From the NCBI GenBank assembly GCA_963920765.1, contig OY987242.1, positions 26,870,002-26,934,001 of the forward strand: 64,000 nucleotides of DNA, read 5' to 3'. This document shows positions 48,201 to 60,481 of the stretch, piece after piece. Both the position numbers and the translations under genes were made by a program. Origin of the DNA: Ulota crispa. Taxonomy: Eukaryota; Streptophyta; Bryopsida; Orthotrichales; Orthotrichaceae. The notes under the pieces are model-generated. The model worked only from the letters and a program-made list of their open reading frames with translations, was not told the origin of the DNA and ran no database searches. Position 1 is the first letter of the stretch. Each line of letters starts with the position of its first letter.

Positions 48201-49333
48201 GTCACCGTGAGTGCCACTCTTTATATTTCTACAGTGCTTTACAATGGTGTGGCAAGTGCCCATTCATAATAACATTGTTTCCAGTAGTTGCAGAAGTCAA
48301 TAATGCATGGTGCTTTCATGAAACTTGCAAGAAGGACAGCATCGGAAGTTGAGAACTAATATCATGTTTGTGTGTCTTCTCATAGTTTGGTTACCTAAAA
48401 ATATGAGTACATTTGGTGAGATTTTTTGTTTTCCTTCCATGATGAACCATGTGTTTATGATCACTTTTGGAAAAAAAATCATATGGAAAATGACTTTTTT
48501 ACCATCTTATAGAGGATTTTCTTGTTATCTAGTGGACAAATATTGTCCGCCTGGGTGTTTAAAGGTTTTAACAGGAACCATACCTACTAATTTCTCATCC
48601 TTTATCATGGCAATATTTAATTAGAAAGAGGCAGAGAGTTTCATAATACTTTGATGGATGAAAGCACTGAGGCAAAGGTGAATTCTTACTACTTGGATGA
48701 ATCAACCAAAGTTGGTAAATTAGGCATCCGAGGACAGCTATTAATTTCTAGGAATTCAGTTCAAAAAGTGAACTAAGAAAGTTACCATATTTGTGTGTAT
48801 AATATTGAGCCTCTTCACGTGTCAATCAAACATGAAGGCATTGCTTGGTAAGTAGGATTCTTACAATAAGGCACTTCTCACCAAACACTACGGAAACACA
48901 CTTACCGGATTTTTAAATCACGTGCTCTCTTCTTATCACACTTTGTGATGGCCACATTTCTTATTCCTTCACCTATATTCCCCTTTAACACTATTATTTT
49001 GGTGTAGCTGTCAAAAATTGTCAATCTCATCAAATTGATGATATGCCATTCTTTTGGCACGATTCAGAACCGCACAACCTAAACCCAAAATCTACACTAG
49101 TCTTAGTTTGTGTTCTGATATTAAACCTTTGAGAAGATTTATATGTCAACTTTTAGCATGTGAATGCCACCAATTACTTCATCCATAATACACAATCATG
49201 TACACTCTTGGGTGACATTAAAGAGGAATAGCAATGTACTCTCAGAGCTCACCTTTACTTGCGCATCACCAGGTTTTGATTCCACTTCCACAATCTTCTC
49301 TTCCATCGTCCCCTTTTCCATCTTGTGTTCCAT
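45265..49333 (-). CDS. LEA_2 / NDR1-HIN1-like (NHL) membrane protein, 3 exons
   Basis: Single-pass plasma-membrane protein of the LEA_2 family, a group linked to stress and defence. The exact role of this subgroup is unknown. Exons: 49333-49253 (27 codons, start MEHKMEKG), 47939-47513, 45425-45265. Phases 0 and 1 close and the total is 222 residues, the usual size. An acidic N-terminal tail leads to a basic stretch (KKPLHRRRRVQLCCC, residues 30-44), then a TM helix (about 45-65). The LEA_2 fold follows, with NDVKLADLNMTYG, LNITVHNPNKAGFSF, GLLPVSATTKVSGRVNVLN and a late cysteine (FHCKYTLHH). Several N-glycosylation sites are consistent with an outside domain. Exons 2-3 are firm. Exon 1 is inferred from its donor (AAAG/GTGAGC), frame and composition. 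Its acceptor (GGCAG/GAG) lacks a good pyrimidine tract. If exon 1 is wrong, translation could begin at the Met at 47888. Confidence 0.8.
45634..45856. mobile_element. AGGTAG-family MITE, 223 bp, in intron 2 of the LEA_2 gene
   Basis: AGGTAGTAGCACCC and GGATGCTTCTACCT form imperfect inverted ends flanked by TA. Confidence 0.6.
46306..46553. mobile_element. MITE with GTTCACACCACGTCCCAC-type termini, in LEA_2 intron 2
   Basis: GGCTATTCACACTATGTCCC at the left pairs with GGGACGTGGTGTGAACCGCC at the right. A second internal copy of CACACTACGTACCAAGTCCC occurs near 46382. It is related to 14216-14335. Confidence 0.65.
46720..47039 (+). mobile_element. AGGTAG-family MITE, GGAGCACCCATAAG subgroup, copy 1
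   Basis: AGGTACTAGGAGCACCC and GGGTGCTCCTACCT are inverted termini with TA flanks (46718-46719 and 47040-47041). It is 320 bp, in LEA_2 intron 2, and inverted relative to 47141-47454. Confidence 0.82.
47141..47454 (-). mobile_element. AGGTAG-family MITE, GGAGCACCCATAAG subgroup, copy 2
   Basis: AGGTAGGAGCACCCATAAG and its inverse at the right end are flanked by TA (47139-47140 and 47455-47456). It is an inverted copy of 46720-47039, only about 100 bp away. Confidence 0.85.
48060..48237. repeat. Two-unit tandem duplication, 88-bp period, in LEA_2 intron 1
   Basis: Both units read CCTTTGTTT...GCACATTGAAC, then TTAACCCCTA, CCCAG, TGGTCACCGTGA and ATTTCTACAG-type text. Each unit carries what looks like one left end of the TTAA family without a right end. 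Confidence 0.75.
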
Positions 49334-50876
49334 TGAAACAGAGGATTCCAACCCTAATCTTGAAGTTCAAAATTCTCAGCAAATCCGGAAAAACAAATGA
49401 AATTTTGAGCAGGCCGGCGAAGTTGCGGCTCCTCTACATAATCACTGGCACCGTCGATGCATCAATCACCACCTCCAGTGCAATAACTCCACAGAAAGTG
49501 AGATATTATTCTCTATACCAAAACTACTGCAAACCAGCTGTTGCAAACAAAAAAGGTAAAAGATGGACAAGGAGACATTCTTCCAACCATATACAGTAAT
49601 GCTTGGATAAGATCAACACTTCAGGCTGGAAAACAATGTTAACCATATACAAACAGTGATCATAAACAAACACTCCATTTGCATTACTTTTCCTGGTTTT
49701 AGTAGTTGCAACTTTGAATGTGCTTTCCCACTAGTGTTTTGGTTCACTTACTAGACACCTTTCTAATTGATAAGTCAAAATGGGCGTTGACAAAAAGCAA
49801 GCATTGATTGTATGCAAGCACTTGACCTCAACCAAGCTGATAATACACATTATGGGGGCAAAAGGGGAGTGGGATTGTGATCTTATCCAATGGTTTCTGT
49901 TACAAAGGTTGACGTTAACCAAGCACCACCTCACAAGGTTTGAAACAAAGACCTTGCATCTCTGTGGTGATAACCTTAGTTTACTCATTTCAACAATTCG
50001 GGAGAGTAGCATCTAACAAGACTTTCACGGGTTTAGGGAACAAATTTAAATCGACAGAGCTCAATCGACCGCCATCTTGAATCCTAAACCTCGTAATCTA
50101 CGCCGATACATGCAGTGTCGCAGGAGAAAAGCTGCGAGTAGGAAGATGAGCAAACCTGAAGAGACGATGTCGTCCAGAACAAAAGCTCCTGCTCAAAAGT
50201 GGCCCTCAGAAAGAATACTGATACAATAAACCCGGTGTTGCAAGTATTCGCAGCTGCTGCAGCTTGTTGTTGCAATCCAGCTGTTTCAACACATTCTTCA
50301 GCTAAAGCTTCTTCAATAATACACCTCGTAATCCATTACTACAAATAGCTGAGCTGGCATTGGCGAACTTCAAGAGCTGCTACTGCTTCCAAGTTTCGAA
50401 GACGTGTTCCGTGGAACCAGCTGAGTTTGATCATGAGAAGGAGCGGCACAGCTTTCATGGGTGATGTGAGAGGCGGGTGAAGTACAGGGATACCATGTTC
50501 GGCGGATGATTATGTGGGATGTGTGTGTCAGAAGAATCAGAGCGACGTTGGAATGTTGGACCTTTGGAGTTCTGCAATGTGAAAAGATGTTCTATTGCAC
50601 TTGCAGCTGTGTGAGGATTTGTTGTACGAGAGAGTGGAGAAGGTTCCAGATTTTTGTGAGGGAAGTGGCACCAGCAGCTGCAAGAGACGTTGGACGGAGC
50701 GCCACGCAGCGCTTTCTCATCAATGCAGCTCCGGTGCTGCACTATGCAGTAGTGCACTGTGCTGTACTCTACTGCATTGAGTGCATTCTGCTTGGCACTC
50801 TGGCAATGCAGGATCTCTAAATGGGATTTTCATAATTAGCTCAAGTGGCAGTAAAATAACACTGCAATATGTGCTA
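49334..50876 (-). promoter_or_regulatory. Probable 5' UTR and promoter region of the LEA_2 gene
   Basis: A GC-richer block upstream of the putative first LEA_2 exon, with a possible donor CTCTTCAG/GTTTGC near 50155 (minus). It may include a non-coding exon. The short open frames are unrecognised. It could instead belong to a different transcript. Confidence 0.35.
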
Positions 50877-50877
50877 A

Positions 50878-51235
50878 GAGCATCTCCACCTGTAAAGCAA
50901 AAATACCATGTTAGGTGCGCTTTCGAATGAGAACAAAGGGTTATGCTTGGACTTGTTAAAATATTCTCTCATGCATTGTAAAACATATATTTTTCTAATG
51001 CATGGCAATTTCTTTAAAAAACATTTTTCTTTGATCAATTATTAGGTTGAGTAAGCAATCATGAAGAATCTATTTATTTTTTCAAACAAGGAGGTTTCAT
51101 ATTGGTTGAACACTATTCTACCTAGTTGCACAGGTGGAGAAAAGTATTGTACAACTCTACAAACAAGAAACACTGCAAACAAGAAAGAGCGCAATTTGCC
51201 GAGATGGAAAAACTACAAGTTGGCTAGAGATGCTC
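50878..51235. mobile_element. Tourist-like (PIF/Harbinger) MITE, 358 bp
   Basis: GAGCATCTCCACC and GAGATGCTC are inverted ends flanked by TAA (50875-50877 and 51236-51238). It has the same terminus type as 10972-11097. Confidence 0.75.
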
Positions 51236-51239
51236 TAAG

Positions 51240-52486
51240 GTCGTCAGGTAAGAGCCTTGGAAATGGTAAAAGGAGGGTCCCATTATGTGTGCAACTCTAG
51301 TAGCAACCTTGTTTAGGAGTTTGAGGCCCCAATGAGAAACCAAGTCTAGAGTTGCCAAGGATCATGGGGAGATTGATCAAAGAAAGGATGGAAGAAGCGC
51401 AAAAGGATTTGTCAAAAAATCAGTTGCACTTATCAACCAAACTAATAGTGACTAGCTATCTAGGCTTTGTAAGCTTCTTACAAGTGTCAATCAAATCTAC
51501 TTGAGTGCCAAGGTTTTGTGCTTCTTGCTTTGTTTTGCAAATGGATTGGAAACAATTCTTCTCCTTATGTTAGGATCTACCCATTGTGTTGTTATTGCAC
51601 TCTCATCCCAGTCACACTACAGACACCCTAACATTTGTACAACAAAAAAATAGCAACACCATTTCAAAATAAGAAGCATTTCAACAATTTCATTTGTTCA
51701 AAGTGTAAAATTATTGTTTCACAATGAAGGAGCATTTGCAAAATTTTGTTCCTTCAAAACATAGGAAGATAAATTCTTTAATGCCACCCTACCAAAGAAA
51801 GTAAGAACAAGACTAAAGTCATAATTACTCTAATAAAGAGGTATGAGTGGTCCTTATTTATAATGTATTACCCAACATAGCACTACTAACGACCGATAAT
51901 CAAAATGCCCTTAGGGTGTATGCCAAAAACACAAAAACAAAAAACAACATTATACTCACTTACATTAGAACATGTAAGCTTAACCCTTTAACAACCGTGG
52001 TCAATTCTGGGGGTGGGCAATCCTTTGTATTGCCATTTGGAGGAAATTTTAGGGTTATTGAATATAAATGTCTATCACATATTTGACCGTACAAATGGAA
52101 GTATCTTGCAAGGTTTAGTGTTATGCATCATGAATTATGCTTACTCTTTAGTTGTTATGGCCATCTTTTTGCATTTATTGGTACATCTTCAGTTGGTCCT
52201 CTTTTAGTTTTTTCAACGCTCTAACCACATGCCACCTCAGATTGGCCAGTTATTGTCCTAAATTCTTCACTTTCCAATTCCCCAGACCCGTCCCCTTTGC
52301 CATGTCATCAAAATCCTTGACATGTTCTCTCTACAAACTGAAAAGAGTCAAAATTGACCAAAAACTGGTCGACGAGTCCTTAATGGGTCAAGTGATGTAA
52401 CTAGTTCTAAGTCCTAACCCATTGCTGGTGCTCAACTTTGTTGGGATGTAATGTGAAAATAGACATTGTGAAAAAATTTGAATGTT
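51240..52486. other. Gene-free AT-rich stretch
   Basis: A possible TTAA left end (TTAACCCTTTAACAACCG) at about 51982 has no partner. No exon is supported. Confidence 0.35.
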
Positions 52487-52490
52487 TTAA

Positions 52491-52717
52491 CCCTTGAACA
52501 ACCAAGCAACCATTTGCAACCAATACCATATGAGGTATTTTTCTTGTATTTGGAGTGCATCCACACTTTTATTACATTTGAGATCAACAAAAAAAATAGA
52601 ATATAGATTAATGTTGTTCTATTGAGGTAGTCAAGATCCCAAATCAAAACTTTTTGTTGGTAGCAAATGCCAGTTATACATGAACATACATACTATGTAT
52701 TATAGTAGCTTGGTCCT
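52491..52717. mobile_element. TTAA-flanked MITE, short family, 227 bp
   Basis: Flanked by TTAA (52487-52490 and 52718-52721). The interior matches 6674-6906 and 28079-28304 (GGTATTTTTCTTGTATTTGG, TTGGTAGCAAATG). Confidence 0.78.
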
Positions 52718-52721
52718 TTAA

Positions 52722-53365
52722 CCCCTAAATGCCTAAGGCACCACATTTTGGTGCCAAAAACATTTTGACGTTCAATAAAACCTAACTAAGTTTTTATTTT
52801 TAGTATTTCATATTTTAGAATCATTCTTTTTGAAGTATAGTTTTAACATCAAAAACTTGATTTTGAAAATTATTGATTGTGACTTTTCTATTCATGATTT
52901 TGTGCAAGGGTGTCCATTGCAATCTTGACTTTTTTTAGTGTTGAGAGCTCATGAAAATGAGCCTCAAATACACTAGATCTTGGAGAAAAATTCACACTAG
53001 AAATTCATTTTAACAAATTGTAAAAGAGATTTTGAAAAGTTGTAAATGGATTGGAGTTATGTATGTTATGCCCTTTGACATCATATTTTTTTGGTGACCA
53101 ACATTTTAGATTTGACATGTGAAAAGAGAATGGAAAGACTTCAAATGACTGTCACAGTTTTAAAACCCTCTCTATCAAACATTATAATCTTTCTATCCAT
53201 AAGCAATATTGTTGGGTTTTCTTTTCCTATGTGATGTCTAACACATCTAGTTAGAGTTTGTACGGTTACAATTTTTTTTTTGATATAACTGATCAAAATG
53301 TTGGCTTTTTGTTCAATTTAAAGCAAATTCCTAGAAGCTCAAAACAGGCCTTGGGCATTTAGGGG
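52722..53365 (+). mobile_element. TTAA-flanked MITE, CCCCTAAATGCCC family, 644 bp
   Basis: CCCCTAAATGCCTAAGG and CCTTGGGCATTTAGGGG are inverted ends flanked by TTAA (52718-52721 and 53366-53369). The left TTAA is also the right TTAA of the preceding element. Confidence 0.88.
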
Positions 53366-53369
53366 TTAA

Positions 53370-54720
53370 GGGTTAAACAAAAGGATTGTTGGGATTTAGT
53401 TCTTAGGCTAATCTTTCGATTTTGTTGCACCAATCTTTTGAGCAAAGTTTCACGTTGCTAAAACTTCCAAAAGGTGCTACTATAAAAACATTTTTGAGTA
53501 CATTGGGATTTTGGGGCATGTATTGTGAAGGTCTGAGTTCTAATGTTTTCACTCTCTAGCAATCATGTTTTGAGATCTTTGTGGAATTTGGAATTTGGAA
53601 CATAATGTAAGCTGTTCAAACTTGAGAAAATCGAAAGCAGGGACATGAAACATGAAGTCATTATATTAAACTAATGACTAATGTGGCCCACTACCACTGT
53701 GGCCCACTTCACACTAGGAGTTTAGGCTGTTCTGGAACCAGAAAAAGTCCAATATAAACTGGATTAAAGTTTTGGAATAAGTTCCATGACCTTTGTAGTT
53801 TCTACCATTTATCAAGACCAAAATTTTGAACAATGCTTTAATGCTCTAAAGCTCTAAAGACAATATCCAACACAAATGCAACTCCAAGAATTAGTTTTAC
53901 TGGCTAGCCAGAATGTTGTCACAAAGTTGTTGTCAAATTTTGTCAAAACAAAAATGCTTATAGAGATGTGGATAAATAGATCCATTCCTCATTCAAACCC
54001 TTTCCATGTAATCAACTTTTCACCAATTTTTTTAGCTTTTAACCTCCTTTAATTTAGAGCTTGAAATTGCCTCAACCCAAGCAAACCTCTTGTAGATAGA
54101 AAGAGGAACACAATGCACTAAAATTTGACTTGAATCAAATTAGGGAAAGTGTAAATAAAAAAAAACATTTGAAAAAAAGCATCAAATTATGATTAAATTG
54201 CTTTAAAAATCATTACAAATCCACCACCAATCTAAACCAATACATTCTCAATTTATTAATAGAGCTTTTGAGATATTTGATTTTAAAATTTAAATTTAAT
54301 GAAGTATTGAGTGCGTGGGAACGATACGATGTAGGAATGCATCTTTGTGTCCCCATATGTATACATGTATAGATATTCAACATTGTAGAGTGGAGCTCAA
54401 ACATCAATAGATTTGGTTGCAATGCATTCCCAATCCAAGCATGCATTGGGCAACAATAGTGTTGCTAAGTTCATTAAAACTTCTAAAAAAACTTATAGCT
54501 ACGAAAATGCAAATTTCCATATTAAACTATGTGAACTTCACAATGTTAAAGTTTGTTATTTAGATGGTTTAGCATTGTGTTTTATTTAGCCACTTATCAA
54601 AACGTACACCAAATTTTGTATAGTAACACAAAATTCATGAATATCAAGGAAAGTTTGCATATTTTGCAGTATTGGTTTTGCCACATATAAAAACTCCTTT
54701 AGCTGATTTCAAAAAATTAC
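53370..54720. other. Gene-free AT-rich stretch
   Basis: No supported exon or bounded repeat was found. Confidence 0.35.
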
Positions 54721-55143
54721 AAGTAGGAGGATTGTTGGGCAGTGGTTCCTAAATGTAATTTGAATCAAGTTCCTCTCATATAAAGCATTCCATAGGTAGT
54801 TTAGGAATGTTTATGAAGTGATTCTTGAATGGACCTCTTTAAATTGTAGAAAAAAATGTGTATTCTATTGCAAGGGTCAATCATACTCTTTGGTTTCACC
54901 TCATCTTTTCATAAGTTGGAGGGGAATGATTTATGGGAGACCTAAACTCACAAATAGGTGCCTACTATAACCAACTTTAAAAATTCATCGACAAATCAAT
55001 AATGCTTTAAAAAAACCAAAAAATAGTGTTACATTTGGCATCAATTTCTCTTTGTATGAAAATCAGACAAATGTATTCCTACTTGGAAAGCCCATGAAGT
55101 GGCAGATCAGCCCTTAAAGTGACGCTTTAAAAGCTACCTACCT
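54721..55143. mobile_element. AGGTAG-family MITE, degenerate left end
   Basis: The right end GCTACCTACCT is followed by TA. The left end AAGTAGGAGG is eroded. The interior matches 33714-34103 and 44321-44719 (CTCACAAATAGGTG, TTTCTCTTTGTAT). Confidence 0.6.
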
Positions 55144-55220
55144 TAGCTCAAGTGGATAAACACAGTGCAAAGTTTATCAACATTTCCAATCCCATGGTGT
55201 GAAATTTGCACTTTATTAAA

Positions 55221-55939
55221 GGGAATTGCTAAAGCCACACCCAAAATTACTAATGCCACACCCAAAGGTGTGTTTGAGCATGAAATGTGCAAATTTAATT
55301 TTGATATTTTGATTTAGATCAAAAAAATGTTTCACCTCTATTATTCTAAGGCTATATTACAAAAATTAGACATGCTTGAATTTGAAACTAAAAACATATA
55401 ACTTTTGAATTACTTAAAGCAAAAAAACATCAAAAAAATAACAATAGTGCAATAAAGTTCAACAAAAATTTGTGTTTGTTCTTCTTTCTTTCAAGGAGGT
55501 GGTAAGGTATGTACACCCATAAGCGTCAGTGTCCCCATAACCGTCACCTCTGAAAATCTTCGAAAATGTGTGGAAATGGATAGATATAATGACAAGGATG
55601 TACAACATGTGAACATGAAATCTTGAAAGTGGTTATGGGTGCAATGGCAATTTGCTCTTTAATAATCCACAACTTTTTCCCATAGTATCTAAATAATACA
55701 TTCAAAAGTGCAAGCTCATTATTTTTCTGTTCCTAATAAGACCTTACAATTTGCAAGTTGTTTATTGATACTCATCATGTTCAAAACTCTTAATTTGACA
55801 CTTATGGGTGTACATACCTTAATGCCATGATTGAATGAATGATGAACCACTTGAATAAAAAAAATAGCATTAAACTCTCAAATTACATGTTCATAGGAGT
55901 GTGATATTAGCAATTTTGAGTGTGGCTTTAGCAATTCCC
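55221..55939. mobile_element. MITE with GGGAATTGCTAAAGCCACACCC termini, interrupted by a nested MITE
   Basis: Inverted termini GGGAATTGCTAAAGCC and GGCTTTAGCAATTCCC. It is related to 26237-26643. Removing the nested 55505-55819 element and one TA leaves about 400 bp, equal to the relative's length. Confidence 0.82.
55505..55819 (+). mobile_element. AGGTAG-family MITE nested in another MITE, TA duplication visible
   Basis: AGGTATGTACACCC and GGGTGTACATACCT are perfect inverted ends flanked by TA (55503-55504 and 55820-55821). The empty site is visible in the relative at 26237-26643 (inverse of CATTACCACCTCC), which has a single TA at this point. Confidence 0.9.
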
Positions 55940-55940
55940 T

Positions 55941-58412
55941 TATTAGATTTATGTTTGTCACAAACCCGCACTAAGGTAAAGATACTCATGCACTCAATTC
56001 CACCCTCATGTAATGGTGGCATTCATTGAAGAATACAATGTATACAGATGGAACATGGGAGCATAATTGTTAAATGGATGATAATGGGTATGTTTACCTT
56101 AAATACCGGTTCTCCCAGTACATTCCTCTGGGATGTAAGTTAGTGTGAAGGGGCCCCTGAGTTAGTGACAGTTATTGGAAGAGCCGTCGCCAGGACTTTG
56201 ATGGCCTACCCGCCCTGCCCCAACTCCCCCATCAATGCTAAATTTGCTCAGATTTGCAATAACTCCTCTCTCTCAGTCTCCCCCTCCACCGTTGCTGCTC
56301 CTCCCTGCTCTCATCACGCGGCGCCTGCAGCTTTCGCAAACCTGCCATAGCTCGCAATTTGCTGCAAATCTCAGCTCTTTCTCTGTTAATCCTCACACCC
56401 AAGTGGGGCTAACTTTAAGCCCACCCATCACAACTGGCAGCTGCTCTCATACGTGGTAACTTAGCTCCATCCCCGCTCTTAGCATCCATTTCTGTAGCAA
56501 CTCCACATTTGCTGCCATTTGCTGAGTTTAGCTGAGAAATCGTTGCTCCAACATAAACTTGGGAGGCCTTTTTTTTGTGGGTTGAATCCAAGTTTTGCAT
56601 CAGTAAGTACGTTAAGTTTGGTTTTTGTTGAGAATGACGAGGTGTGTGTGAGTGTGTGTCTCTGTCTGTCTGTCTCTCTCTTTCGATGCGTAATTTTGGT
56701 TGCTCATGGAGACCTTTGAAGCTCTTGTTGTGTCGATGAGTTTCAATCCTTACAACGTAGCTGAGAAAAATGGAGACTTTCTGTTAAATCCCTGGTGTAA
56801 ATTAGAATGGCAAAGGTTTTAAATGCCCAATTGTGCTGAATTTACAACAATTCCTGCTGCTGCTGCCCGTGTACTTGACTCATTAATTTTGATATAAAGC
56901 GTGGGGCCGTCTCGGTTTTGGCCACTGAAAATTTGAAAAGTTTTATTCAAATTGTGTATGTGTACTAAGATTTGTGCAAAATTTCATTGAAATTGGGTGG
57001 GATGCTTCAATTCTGAGCTGACATGGGTGCTTCGTGGGGTGTTGTTGGTTTTCAGCTGAGAAGTGAGTTTGAGGAGCTCCGGGACTGGGAATTGGATGCA
57101 GCAGGTTGATTGGTTGCGAGCTTGGCTGTTTTAAAAGGCAACTCTTTCCAAACTCTTGAGGTAACTTACATGTATAATAGTCTTGATTAGCACATTTGAG
57201 GATGGTTCCTTTTAAAAAAGATTGTAACTTTAATTTTGTTGACTCTTGTTAACAATAAGGTAGAAAGGGTAAGAGGTTTTTTTGAGTGTGTGTTTTGGGG
57301 ACATCGGACATTGTGTGAATTAATTACGATTATTTTAAGTTTTGACTATGGGAGTATTCAAATTTGATCCTATTAAACTCTTGTGTTTTACATTGTTGAC
57401 ACAAATGTGTGGAGATTGGTTTTAATATGATAGATTGTAGTTAGGTGTTTTACTTTGCTCTACTTTATGAGTGGTTTTTGCTGTAAGAAACAAGAAAATC
57501 AATGTCATAGTCACCCTTGAACTTACCAAATGATTATAAAAAATAAAAAATTGAAAATTTGCAACTTTTTGGTCATGCTTTTGTATAAAGACACATGGGA
57601 GTATATAGCTAAATTCCCAAGAATCTTTGCCCAAAATCTTGCAACTTTTCTCACAAGATTTCTCACAAGAGAGAGGGGGTGGTATGGGTGTGTGTGGCTT
57701 GGATAGAATTGACCAATCATACAATGAATTGACCAATCATGTAATTTCAACAATACACTTTCCATGCCAATAAGAGAAAAATCGGATGGGAGAAGACCTA
57801 GTTCTTCTATTGTTGGATTATTTACGTCAATTTCATCAAATTGTTGTCTAAAAAGGTTGCAGTAAAACATACTTAATCATTGTTTTGACTAAATAAAAAG
57901 TCACTTGGATGAAACATCACCTAATATCATTATGTCCATCATATTATGTTTGGACTTCGAAAACTCTATACCATTGTCTTCTTTAAAATGTAAAATTCAA
58001 TTGTTGATGCTTTTGTTAAACATTTTTTGGTACAAAGGCTACGAAAATCAACCTTGTAAATAATGGACTTGGTTGTGTGTAAGCTCAATTATGCATTGTC
58101 TCTCTCAATATCTCCTTTCAATATTAACTTGCTTTTCCACAAACCACACGGCATTCATTACCAAACTATAAGCAACCTTTCACTCCCGAAATTGCAAAAT
58201 TACCACAATTTACCTTCTCATGTGTTATGTGACATTATACATGAACATGATGTTTTAAAGGTTTAACACAAAAGGAAACTATGAAACTCATGCTTTTAAA
58301 CAATTATTCAATGAGCAAAAACTCCTGTTTGTATTCTAAGTTGTATATCTTTGTTTCTCTTACTTACTTCTAGACATTGCTGCAGGAATTTCTGTTATTG
58401 TCATCCAAAGAC
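55941..58412 (+). promoter_or_regulatory. Promoter and non-coding 5' region of the EGF-like gene
   Basis: Composition turns GC-richer at about 56160-57120, with a TGTGTG/TCTGTC run at 56643-56690 typical of a plant 5' leader. A strong donor (CATCA/GTAAGTAC) lies near 56601 and an acceptor (TTACTTCTAG) ends near 58375. I infer a non-coding first exon spliced to the exon that carries the start codon. Confidence 0.45.
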
Positions 58413-60434
58413 ATGGGCATAAGAGAGCACGCCAATATCAGGATACTAATTTTGGTATTAGTATCTTCAGTTATTGCAATTGGTGTTGGAGCTCAAGAGT
58501 TTAGCTTCTTAGGTTCGATTATTTCCTGACCCTTTTAACAATAATAATCATTCTCTTCAAGAACTATACCTTGGTAATTGCAATTAGGCCTAAAATTTGC
58601 ACAGCCTATTTGCAATTTTCTCGTCTGTATGTCATATAAAATGATTGATTGTTTGAGCTAATCTTGTGTAATACCATATTAGCTTGCCAATTTTGGACAA
58701 TGCCTAAAAGTATTCTATTGAAATAATAATAATAATGTATATCTGGACTTTACCTAAGTTTTAGAAGGACATACTGCCAACTTATTAGAGGTTGTTGCTT
58801 TATCGTAAAGTGGTTTGATTGGAATACAAATGGTCGAATTTTGTTAGTACTATTAACAACAATTTATGTAGAATGGCGGTATGTTGTTAATTTGGTGAAG
58901 TTCAGGCTACACGCTAGAAACCCAAACCTTACACTAATCCTATTATACTAGTCCTAGTTTCTAGTTTGAAATTTGACCTTTTAAAAAACAGATGTCAAAA
59001 TTTTGGCGTATGAAGTATCTTCAGATTTTCTATATTGTCTTGTATTGTTGTTGCTTATTAATTTTTTTTGTTATAATGTGGGTTAACTTTAACGTGTGAA
59101 GTGCAAGTGCAAGAAAGTGGACCTCACTAACATACACTCATGGATGTCAAGAGAAATTTGCTTGGTTATAGGTGACCCAAACTTGAATTCATTCCTAAAA
59201 CCCTCTTGCAACCCCTTATAACGGCAAACACGAACATAGGGGTCTTTTTGCAGGTCTTCTTTTTTTGTTCCAAAATCCTACCAATAAATGATAAAATGCA
59301 TTGGAACAACCAAAATAACAATACAGTTCGGGCCACTTTATATTAGAACCCACTTGTAAGCCTAATTTAAGCTCAATCCATCAATGGAATTAGTTGGATA
59401 TGTGATCTCACCACCCTTTTTGTTTTTGTTTGATCAAAAACAGGTTTAGGATCAAATGAATCGTGCGCCAACGTGGATTGTATGCAAGGCACTTGTGTTC
59501 CCAATGACAATGCGTTGCTTAGCCTCTTGTTCCCATACACGTGCAAGTGCAACCCCGGATGGTCTACGTTTGCCAAAGTGGTCCCCTTCTTGGAAATACC
59601 TTCACTTCCTTGCAATGTTCCAAATTGTAAGTTACAAAAAAACCAAAAATAACCCAAAAAAAAGCAAAAAAAAAGAATCTCAATGACGAATTCATTCTTT
59701 TCTTCTTTATGGTTTCATTTCTATAGCATTCTTTAGCTCATGCCGTCAAATTTCACTTTCTATAACATTTTGTAAGTAATAATGTGAGTTGGAATTTAAT
59801 CAAAGATTGATGGCACTAGATTAAAATCTTGTAGAAATAAAACTATACATATTCTTTAGTTAATGCTATCAAAGTTTAAAAGGGGACTAGATTGGATATA
59901 CATGATGATATATTTTCCGTGAAATTTTTAAATGGCAAGTAGCTTAGATATTTGGGGATGATGTGTTTATGCTTAGAGGATTAAAGAAAGAATGAGAATG
60001 TCATAAACCCAAGTTTTGCCCAAGTTGTGCCCAACTTTTTAAAGGTTTAGAAAATCGAACTTTTCGTTTTGTATTTTGTTCAACGAGATAGCAGAATTCT
60101 ATAGAGCAAATATGGAGGTTATTAACGTATTTGCTATTATTGTCAGGCACTTTGGGTCTCAACTGCTCTAAGACATCCCCAGCACCTGCTGCAGGCCCTA
60201 GTGACCCTATAACCTCTGCTAATACCAGCTGTAAGCCCTATTTCAATAGCTTTATTAAGTTGATTTTATTTTATTTGGTTATTTGATTTACTTGGATTTT
60301 TGGACTTTCTCAATGGTTTTCGGTATTTCCTTTCCTCTTTGATGGCACACCCTAGATGCCCAAAATGTATATTGGGAAAAAATTGCTTGAATATGTTTTG
60401 CTAAATACATGATGAGGCTTGGCTCCTTAGTATG

Positions 60435-60481
<47 letters not shown>

